From Arboricoccus pini (GTDB taxonomy: Bacteria > Pseudomonadota > Alphaproteobacteria > Geminicoccales > Geminicoccaceae), in the NCBI RefSeq assembly GCF_900187945.1, contig NZ_FYEH01000020.1, positions 1-60,521 on the forward strand: a stretch of DNA of 60,521 nucleotides. The letters run 5' to 3'. Shown in pieces: positions 54,822 to 60,521 of this stretch (position 1 is the stretch's first letter; each line of letters begins with the position of its first letter). Below the pieces are notes generated by a model. It was not told the DNA's origin. It saw nothing but the letters and a program-made list of their open reading frames with translations, and did not search any database. The position numbers were made by a program, and so were the translations under genes.

Positions 54822-55496
54822 ATGAGCATCGACAAGAAGAAGGTTCTGATCGCGCCCTCCATCCTGGCGTCCGATTTCGCACAACTCGGCACCGAGGTGG
54901 CGAACGTGGCCGACGCGGGGGCGGATTGGATCCATCTGGACGTGATGGACGGTCATTTCGTGCCCAACATCACCTTTGGTCCGGATGCGGTGAAGGCCGT
55001 TCGCGGGTCGACGACCAAGCTTTTCGACTGCCACCTCATGATCAGCCCGGCCGATCCCTATCTCGAGGCCTTTGCCAAGGCAGGGGCGGATCTCATCACC
55101 GTCCATGCCGAGGCCGGGCCGCATCTGGATCGCTCGCTCCAGGCAATCCGGGCGCTGGGCAAGAAATGCGGCGTGGCACTCAATCCAAGCACGCCCGAGA
55201 GCGTGCTCGAATATGTCCTGGATAAGCTGGATCTCATCTTGGTGATGACCGTCAACCCCGGCTTCGGCGGGCAGAAATTCATTCACAGCCAGATCGAGAA
55301 GGTCCGCCGCGTCAAGGCGATGGTCGGCGGCCGGCCCATCCGTATCGAGGTCGATGGCGGCATCGATGCCGAGACAGCGCCGCTCGTCGTCCGCGCCGGC
55401 GCGGACGTGCTGGTCGCGGGCTCGGCGATCTTCAAGCGGCCGCCCTACGAGGATGCCATTCGCGCCATCCGCGAGAGTCTCCTCGTGCGCGCTTAA
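54822..55496 (+). CDS. rpe: Ribulose-phosphate 3-epimerase
   Basis: Interconverts D-ribulose-5-P and D-xylulose-5-P (also called CbbE in cbb operons), linking transketolase products to PRK. The 224-aa TIM-barrel protein has [13 protein letters not shown], the metal site [26 protein letters not shown]-type ([14 protein letters not shown]) and EVDGGID. It begins three bases after cbbX stops, so it is part of the operon and its last gene. Confidence 0.97.
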   Translation: MSIDKKKVLIAPSILASDFAQLGTEVANVADAGADWIHLDVMDGHFVPNITFGPDAVKAVRGSTTKLFDCHLMISPADPYLEAFAKAGADLITVHAEAGPHLDRSLQAIRALGKKCGVALNPSTPESVLEYVLDKLDLILVMTVNPGFGGQKFIHSQIEKVRRVKAMVGGRPIRIEVDGGIDAETAPLVVRAGADVLVAGSAIFKRPPYEDAIRAIRESLLVRA

Positions 55497-55613
55497 GGGG
55501 CGCCACGGCAAAAATGCTTGGCCGTCCCACGCTTGGCGCAGTCCGCCGTTAAGAGATCCTTAGCCCTGCGGCTCTAGAACCGATTCGCCTGCCCTGGCCT
55601 GACGGAGACGGCG

Positions 55614-56072
55614 ATGACGGCTGAGATGGATGCGGCCCCGCAAGGCTTGCGCACCATGATCGTGGCGGCCTCCAGCCTTTTTGCTTGGCGGCTGGCTGGC
55701 GCACTCGAGGCTTTCGGCGTCGGCCAGGTTGAAACGGCCGATCACGCCGAGGGCGCCTTGGCGCTGCTCTGCCGCGATCGCTTCGATCTGGTGCTCCTCA
55801 TGCATCAACCGCCCGATCTGGACGGCATCGACTTCGTCCGGCGGCTGCACAGCCTGCGAGACGCCAGCAGTCGCGATTGCCACGTCGTCATGATCACCCC
55901 GATGGCCGATGCCGAATGTCTGCGCGCGCTTCACCAGGTGGGCATCGACCAGGTAAGCGTCGGTGGTCCGTCGCCGCCCTGGCTACGCGACACCATCGAA
56001 GGTTTACGCCGGCGCCGCGAGCGCTGGTCGGTGCCGCAATGGGAACTGGTCGACGACGAGGCTCTCCTCTAG
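55614..56072 (+). CDS. Degenerate response-regulator receiver protein
   Basis: 152 aa, single domain with a CheY-like pattern: a beta-alpha core including DLVLLMHQPPDLDGIDFVRRL and VVMITPMAD. The phospho-acceptor Asp is replaced by Met63 (expected 'DLVLLDxxMPxxDG'), the acidic pair near the N-terminus is missing (MIVAASS at 15-21) and the conserved Lys of 'KP' is absent. It is therefore a pseudo-receiver that cannot be phosphorylated in the normal way. The ATG has GGAG six bases upstream. It is the first gene after the cbb operon, same strand, 117 bases away; a functional link is possible but unproved. Confidence 0.65.
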   Translation: MTAEMDAAPQGLRTMIVAASSLFAWRLAGALEAFGVGQVETADHAEGALALLCRDRFDLVLLMHQPPDLDGIDFVRRLHSLRDASSRDCHVVMITPMADAECLRALHQVGIDQVSVGGPSPPWLRDTIEGLRRRRERWSVPQWELVDDEALL

Positions 56073-56129
56073 CGGCGGTTCGCGCTCGGGACGCCCCCTG
56101 TGGCCGGCGTCGCGCGGCACTCTTGCCAC

Positions 56130-56873
56130 TCACGACCGCAGGTCGCAGCCGAGGAAACGTCGCTCCACGCGATGGCAGGCCTCCAGCACGCTGAAACTGC
56201 CGGCCGCCGGGTCCAGGACGACGTCGCCTTCGTTGGTGAGACAGGCGATCAGCCTCGCCTGCAATGCGATGGGCTTGGCATGGGTGAACCCCGGGGGGGC
56301 TGCTTCCTCGACGACGTCGGGGATGTCGTGCGCCCGCCAGACGCCCTTGGCGCGGAGCGGCGCCTTTTGCAGCACCAGGAGATATTCGCTGATCCGCCGC
56401 GTGCGATAGCCCATGCCGAGCTTCTTCTTCTTCCAGACGATCAGATCGACGCTCGATAAAGCCGTGCCGGCCAGCCAAGACTGCACGCCCATGCAAAGGT
56501 GGAACTTGTCGACCCAGAGCAACAGATGGCCCGAGGGCATCAGCACTCGGTCGATCTCGCCGAGGAAAGACTGGATCTCGGCCTCGTCCATCTGCCTGAG
56601 CATCGCCCGCTGCCGCTGCCGGCTGCCTTCATTGCCGTATTTCTGGCGGTCCATGACGCCACGATATTGCGGATCGAAGATGCAAAGGGGCATGCTGCCG
56701 TCCGCGAGGCTGGCCAGCAATTGGCGTCCATCGCCGACGGTCGCCTCGTCGAGCGGAAAGCGGGCGTCGGGCGCGAAGACCGGCTGGCGCAGCCGCCGGT
56801 CGCGCCCGTACACGGAGCCCCTGGAGGAGCTTGCCTCGCCATCACCCGCAAGGCGCGTCAATCGAGTGGCCAT
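56130..56873 (-). CDS. Solitary DNA methyltransferase (beta-type, DPQY motif)
   Basis: 247 aa from ATG 56873. Motif IV is FDPQYRGV (DPQY at 67-70; canonical DPPY) and motif I is [27 protein letters not shown] near the C-terminus. This order (IV before I) is that of beta-class adenine-N6 or cytosine-N4 methyltransferases. No restriction endonuclease gene is nearby. The frame begins at a TTG (56948) overlapping the stop of the fae homologue (TTGA), so translation could instead be coupled to that gene. The recognition site cannot be predicted. Confidence 0.75.
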   Translation of the reverse strand: MATRLTRLAGDGEASSSRGSVYGRDRRLRQPVFAPDARFPLDEATVGDGRQLLASLADGSMPLCIFDPQYRGVMDRQKYGNEGSRQRQRAMLRQMDEAEIQSFLGEIDRVLMPSGHLLLWVDKFHLCMGVQSWLAGTALSSVDLIVWKKKKLGMGYRTRRISEYLLVLQKAPLRAKGVWRAHDIPDVVEEAAPPGFTHAKPIALQARLIACLTNEGDVVLDPAAGSFSVLEACHRVERRFLGCDLRS

Positions 56874-56944
56874 GAAAGACGGCTTCCCCCGCTGCTCTTT
56901 GCCATCACCGGCCGTCACGCCCGCCAGGGCGGGACCCCATGGGC

Positions 56945-57484
56945 TCAATACTCGACGACATCCTCAAGAGCATAATGCTTGACCGACTTGCGGTTGGCGA
57001 TCAACTCGTCGATCGAGGGTTCGCCCCGCATCGCGCGACCGATCGCCAGCTTGGTCGCATCGTAGTTCGAGCGATAAAGCTCCTTCTTGTCGACCTCGGT
57101 CGTCTCCTCGCCGCAGGAGGGATCGAGCCAGACCATGACGATCATGCAGAGCGTCTCGGTCTCGTCCTTGGGAATGACCCCCTCGATCACCGAATCCAAA
57201 ATTGCATCGCCGATCGCCGCCTGCACGACGCCGCCCAGAAACTCGACGTAACGGGCGGAGCGGATTGTGGCCTTCGTCGTCATCATTGCCGCCGGCTTGA
57301 CCAACTGATTGCAGTCGCGGACGACAAACATCCGCGTATGACCCTCGACCTGCCCCATCATCGAGGCGAAGGCCTGGCCGACCGGACCCTTGACCGAGCC
57401 GATCAGCACTTCGGGCATGGCGATCGTGGCCTCACTGTTGGAAAAATCCGTGGCCTCGCCAACCTTGAACCAGATATCGCTCAT
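56945..57484 (-). CDS. Formaldehyde-activating enzyme (Fae) homologue
   Basis: 179 aa. Similarity to Fae, which condenses formaldehyde with tetrahydromethanopterin, runs the full length: [51 protein letters not shown] and [18 protein letters not shown]. Where classical Fae has 'AHIDLIIG' with the catalytic His, this protein has AMPEVLIG: His is replaced by Met23 and the Asp by Glu25. It may be a Fae paralogue (Fae2/Fae3 type) with changed function. The ATG has GGAGGAG seven bases upstream. No other H4MPT-pathway gene is in the window. Confidence 0.82.
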   Translation of the reverse strand: MSDIWFKVGEATDFSNSEATIAMPEVLIGSVKGPVGQAFASMMGQVEGHTRMFVVRDCNQLVKPAAMMTTKATIRSARYVEFLGGVVQAAIGDAILDSVIEGVIPKDETETLCMIVMVWLDPSCGEETTEVDKKELYRSNYDATKLAIGRAMRGEPSIDELIANRKSVKHYALEDVVEY

Positions 57485-57718
57485 CACCGTCTCCTCCCGC
57501 TTTACCAAATTCCGGGGCCACCGCCGGCAGCACTCCAAGGCCTCACCTAGCGCAAAGCGCCGCCGCCCGACAGCAAGCCCGCCTGCCCAGAGCAGCACCT
57601 GCAAAAACGTCGCAGCCGGCAAGGGACTGTGCGGCGCATCCCGCGACCATCAACCATGGGATGACTTCGGCGGCCCATTCGGCTAACCCCGCACTCAGCC
57701 ACCGTTGGGAGTCCTTGA

Positions 57719-58633
57719 GTGGACATCTACCTGCCGATCGCCGAGGTGTCCCTCAACCTCTTCCTTCTCCTCCTGATCGGCAGCGGCGTGGGCTTCCTTT
57801 CAGGCGTGTTCGGCGTCGGCGGCGGATTCCTGATGACCCCGCTCCTGATCTTCATAGGCGTCCCGCCAGCCGTGGCCGTCGGCACCGGTGCCGTGCAGGT
57901 CACGGCCTCTTCGGTCTCGGGCGCCCTTGCCCATCTGCGACGCGGCACGGTCGATCTCAGGATGGGCAGCATCCTCGTCGTCGGCGGCATCGTCGGCTCG
58001 GCCCTGGGCATCCTAGTCTTTCGCTGGCTTCGAAGCGTCGGCCAGATCGACACCGTCATCAGCCTCTCCTACGTCTTTCTCCTGGGCTCCGTCGGCCTCC
58101 TGATGTTCGTCGAAGCGTTGAATGCCATGCTGCGCACTCGCCGCCGGTCCGGCACCGGCGCCAGGCGACTCCACCAGCATTACTGGCTCCATCGCCTGCC
58201 ACTCAAGATGCGCTTCCCCCATTCGCGCCTCTACATCTCGATGATCACCCCCTTTGTGATCGGTGCCGCCATCGGCATCCTCAACGCCGTCATGGGCATC
58301 GGCGGCGGTTTCATCCTCATCCCCGCCATGATCTACCTGATCGGCATGCCGACGAGCGTCGTTGTCGGCACCTCGCTCTTCCAACTCTGCTTCGTCTCGG
58401 CGATCACCGGCCTCCTCCAGGCAGCCACCAACGCCACGGTGGACATCGTCCTCGCCATGCTTCTGATCGCCGGCGGCGTGCTCGGCGCCCAGTTGGGCAG
58501 CCGGGCCGGCGCCTATCTGCGCGGCGACCACCTGCGCATCCTCCTGGCGCTGATCGTCCTCCTCGTCGGCGGCCGCCTCGCCTGGGATCTCGTCGCGACC
58601 CCGTCCGATCCCTTCTATTTGACCCACGCCTGA
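57719..58633 (+). CDS. TauE/SafE family sulfite exporter / permease
   Basis: 304-aa inner-membrane protein with about eight helices in two DUF81 repeats: GSGVGFLSGVFGVGGGFLMTPLLIFIGVPPAVAVGTG and IGAAIGILNAVMGIGGGFILIPAMIYLIGMPTSVVVGTS. These 'GxFGxGGGF' loops are the family signature. The family exports sulfite, sulfoacetate or related organosulfur anions; the substrate here is unknown. The GTG start has GGGAG seven bases upstream. It is divergent from the fae homologue across a 234-base gap. Confidence 0.92.
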   Translation: MDIYLPIAEVSLNLFLLLLIGSGVGFLSGVFGVGGGFLMTPLLIFIGVPPAVAVGTGAVQVTASSVSGALAHLRRGTVDLRMGSILVVGGIVGSALGILVFRWLRSVGQIDTVISLSYVFLLGSVGLLMFVEALNAMLRTRRRSGTGARRLHQHYWLHRLPLKMRFPHSRLYISMITPFVIGAAIGILNAVMGIGGGFILIPAMIYLIGMPTSVVVGTSLFQLCFVSAITGLLQAATNATVDIVLAMLLIAGGVLGAQLGSRAGAYLRGDHLRILLALIVLLVGGRLAWDLVATPSDPFYLTHA

Positions 58634-58738
58634 GCCCGGTTGTTGCCACCGGACGCTGTTGGGGATCAGGCCCGCAACGACTATGTAGGCCCAGGGCGAC
58701 CCCGATCGCCCGATCGGTTCACGGATGGATGGACGGCG

Positions 58739-59050
58739 ATGGCGCTCGGCAAGCTCTTCGGCAGGCTCTTTGGCAGCAGCTCCAGCGGAACGGACAAGGC
58801 ACCGAGCCCGCCCGATCGCAGCCAGGCCGTCGAATATAAGGGCTTCACGATCATCCCCGCCCCAAGACCGCACGGCAGCCAGTACCTCACCGCTGCGCTC
58901 ATCGAGAAGGAACTGGCGGGCGAAACACGCACGCACGATCTCATCCGCGCCGATACCCACGCCTCCGCCGATGACGCCAAGGCCTTCGCCATCCAAAAGG
59001 CCCGGCAGGTCATCGACGAACAAGGCGACCGCCTCTTCAGCGCCGGCTGA
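58739..59050 (+). CDS. HlyU family protein
   Basis: 103-aa protein with the HlyU family core VEYKGFTIIPAPRPHGSQYLTAALIEKE, the segment THDLIRADTHASADDAKAFAIQKARQVIDEQGDRLF and a short Gly/Ser-rich N-terminus. The name comes from Vibrio HlyU, but this family (PF10115) has no demonstrated DNA-binding role here, so 'transcriptional regulator' should be treated with caution. The ATG at 58739 gives the normal start. It lies 105 bases after the TauE gene on the same strand. Confidence 0.85.
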   Translation: MALGKLFGRLFGSSSSGTDKAPSPPDRSQAVEYKGFTIIPAPRPHGSQYLTAALIEKELAGETRTHDLIRADTHASADDAKAFAIQKARQVIDEQGDRLFSAG

Positions 59051-59059
59051 TCCGAAGGC

Positions 59060-60025
59060 TCATGCCCTCCTGGCCGCAACGGCGCCAGAGAGGACGCAGA
59101 GCAGCTCGAACATGATGTTGACGCCCACCCAGGCCGTCCCGCCCGAGGGATCGAAAGGCGGGCTCACTTCGACCAGATCCGCCCCTACCAGGTTCAGCCC
59201 GTCCAGCTGCCTAACCATCCGTTGCGCCATGTGCGTCAAGAGCCCACCAATCTCGGGCGTGCCGGTGCCAGGCGCTTGCGACGGGTCGATCCCGTCAATG
59301 TCGAAGCTCACATAAGTAGGCTGGTCACCCACGATGGCGCGTGCTTCCGCCATCACCGCATCGGCGCCCTTGTCCATGACCTCCTCGATCATGAAGATGC
59401 GCACGCCAATGCTTCGGGCGAACTCCACGTCCTCGCCATCATAGGCCGTGCCGCGAATGCCGATCTGCACGATCCGCTTGGGATCGAGCAGACCCTCCTC
59501 CACCGCCCGCCTGAACGGCGTGCCGTGCGTATAGGCGAAGCCGCCGAAATAACTGTCGTAGAAGTCCGTATGCGCATCGTAATGGATGAGCCCCAAAGGT
59601 GCTCCCTCGCTTGCCAGTCCGCGCAGTATCGGCAAGGTGACCAGATGGTCGCCCCCTGCCGACATCGGCACGATGCCCCTGGCCTTCACATCGTCGTAGA
59701 ACGCCTTTATCCGCGCCAGGGAGTCCATGAGATCAGCCGGATTGACGGGCACATCGCCCAGATCGGCGCAATTGGCCGTATGAAACGGCCTCACCCCTGT
59801 TGCCTGATTCAAGACGCGAATCATCGTCGAAGCATCACGCAATTGACGCGGACCATGCCTAGCGCCCGGGCGGTTGGTCGTTCCGCCATCCCACGGCACG
59901 CCGATAATGCCGATCTCCACCCCCGCCCAATCCTCAAGACCGAGAAACGGCAGACGCATGAAACTCGGCAAACCCGCAAATCGCGGCACATCCATGCCCG
60001 ATAACGGGAGAAAGGAACGCATCAT
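59060..60025 (-). CDS. speB: Agmatinase/ureohydrolase family protein
   Basis: 321-aa Mn-dependent ureohydrolase of the arginase/agmatinase family. Metal ligands appear in SAGGDHLV, HYDAHTDFYD and SFDIDGIDPSQAPGTGTPE. Agmatinases release urea from agmatine to give putrescine; guanidinobutyrase or formiminoglutamase activities are possible in this family. The ATG at 60025 has GAGGTG five bases upstream; ATG 60022 is an alternative. An agmatine deiminase gene at 48268-49299 would act on the same substrate if this is indeed an agmatinase. Confidence 0.88.
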   Translation of the reverse strand: MMRSFLPLSGMDVPRFAGLPSFMRLPFLGLEDWAGVEIGIIGVPWDGGTTNRPGARHGPRQLRDASTMIRVLNQATGVRPFHTANCADLGDVPVNPADLMDSLARIKAFYDDVKARGIVPMSAGGDHLVTLPILRGLASEGAPLGLIHYDAHTDFYDSYFGGFAYTHGTPFRRAVEEGLLDPKRIVQIGIRGTAYDGEDVEFARSIGVRIFMIEEVMDKGADAVMAEARAIVGDQPTYVSFDIDGIDPSQAPGTGTPEIGGLLTHMAQRMVRQLDGLNLVGADLVEVSPPFDPSGGTAWVGVNIMFELLCVLSGAVAARRA

Positions 60026-60108
60026 CACTTCACCTCGACCGTAAACATCAGCCCGCGATTAAACCCAGCCCCGCGATAACCGCAACGGATCGGAGAGGCC
60101 TCCGGCGG

Positions 60109-60129
60109 CCAGGGGCTACCAGCCCCTGG
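60109..60129 (-). terminator. Hairpin downstream of the right repeat-family gene
   Basis: Nine-bp stem with GGT loop. Compared with the left copy (483-503), stem positions 8 and 9 have changed in both partners (G-C to C-G, C-G to T-A), so pairing is preserved. Confidence 0.55.
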
Positions 60130-60188
60130 ACCTGGGTTGGAGTGGGGTTGTCGGTCGCGGGTGAGGATCGAGTCTTACCCGGCCACCA

Positions 60189-60521
60189 TCACGAGGGCGG
60201 GCCGGTCCCATAGCGGCCGATCTTCCTCGCACCCTGCAAGCGTATCGCCGCCTGCATGCTCTCGGCCGGCCGTTCGTGCCAGTACCGCGCCACACCTCGC
60301 GCCACCGCCTCAAGGCGCAACGCCGGCAGCGCGCTGGGCCCAAGGCCCGTACCCATCCGCTCGGCCTCGGACGCCAGCTTGTCCGCCAGCCGGTTCAGCT
60401 CAGCCCGGTTGTCCCGCGCCACCCGGCGCAGATCGGCCAGGGCCAGCGCTTCCGCCTCCTCCTGGTGCTCGGGTATCGCCGCGCAATGGCTCCAGTCGCC
60501 CGGCGGCTGGCGCGGTTCGGC
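60189..60521 (-). CDS. Repeat-family hypothetical protein, second copy (5' end beyond window)
   Basis: C-terminal 110 codons of a protein nearly identical to the one at 8-424; the frame runs open off the window edge. Only three residues differ from the first copy (Gly/Glu, Arg/His, Ser/Ala), while at least seven codons differ silently. Same stop position and downstream hairpin. It lies next to the speB-like gene on the same strand. Function unknown. Confidence 0.6.
   Translation of the reverse strand, partial: AEPRQPPGDWSHCAAIPEHQEEAEALALADLRRVARDNRAELNRLADKLASEAERMGTGLGPSALPALRLEAVARGVARYWHERPAESMQAAIRLQGARKIGRYGTGPPS

Larger units (their letters stand above)
60098..60521 (-). repeat. Right copy of the long inverted repeat (cut by window end)
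   Basis: Reads on the minus strand as a near copy of 92-514. It includes the coding region, stop, spacer and hairpin, and ends at the shared GCCGCCGGAGGC. The coding part is truncated by the window edge. Confidence 0.85.

Noticed and set aside
56130-56948. DNA methyltransferase as part of a restriction-modification or phage-defence system
   Set aside because: No endonuclease, specificity subunit or other defence gene is adjacent; neighbours are metabolic.

Overview
The window is high-GC chromosomal DNA of an alphaproteobacterium, probably from the Rhodospirillales/Geminicoccales side. The evidence is gene order (aroK-aroB-CBS transporter opposite xerD; ubiK/YbjN/proC opposite lgt-midA-pgeF; clpS-clpA), a red-type form I RuBisCO with its activase CbbX, an intracellular PHA depolymerase and frequent GTG/TTG starts. 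I see no rRNA, tRNA, CRISPR array, insertion sequence or prophage.

Layout. 0.0-0.5 kb: a repeat-family protein and hairpin, with an inverted near-identical copy at 60.1-60.5 kb. 0.6-8.1 kb (minus): dctA, a DenD-like dehydrogenase, phaZ, dnaJ, dnaK. 8.4-11.9 kb (minus): flagellar cluster fliC-flaG-fliD-fliS. 12.1-15.9 kb (minus): csaA, a phasin-like protein, a TetR regulator, proC, a YbjN protein, ubiK. 16.1-20.5 kb (plus): lgt-midA-pgeF and a DUF3311/sodium-solute symporter pair. 20.7-23.8 kb (minus): CBS-domain membrane protein, aroB, aroK, opposite a tightly overlapped trio (43-aa protein, exported protein, xerD). 26.8-32.5 kb (minus): aldo/keto reductase and the glycine cleavage operon gcvT-gcvH-gcvP behind a tandem glycine riboswitch. 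32.7-36.3 kb: glycosyltransferase, methyltransferase, DUF1328 protein, PPK2 and a stand-alone HisKA domain. 37.0-40.7 kb (plus): Gly-rich protein, clpS, clpA. 41.7-48.0 kb (minus): two overlapping TPR/GT41 (O-GlcNAc-transferase-like) genes, a FemAB/GNAT-type protein, a RidA protein. 48.3-55.5 kb (plus): agmatine deiminase, then a Calvin-cycle operon prk-cbbA-cbbL-cbbS-cbbX-rpe. 55.6-60.0 kb: a pseudo-receiver, a DNA methyltransferase overlapping or adjoining a formaldehyde-activating-enzyme homologue, a TauE/SafE permease, a HlyU protein and an agmatinase-type ureohydrolase.

How it fits together. The cbb operon supplies CO2 fixation (ribulose-5-P to RuBP, RuBisCO, its activase, aldolase and epimerase), but cbbR, fbp and tkt are not in the window. 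Glycine cleavage and the Fae homologue suggest C1 metabolism. PhaZ, a possible phasin and PPK2 point to storage polymers. DnaK/DnaJ and ClpS/ClpA are proteostasis genes.

Most unusual points: the inverted terminal repeats whose hairpins differ by compensatory base pairs; a Fae homologue without the catalytic His; a PRK unlike the usual proteobacterial type; paired GT41 enzymes whose active-site loops differ; a small protein with a probable ATT start; and isolated or degenerate two-component modules (HisKA only, receiver without Asp).
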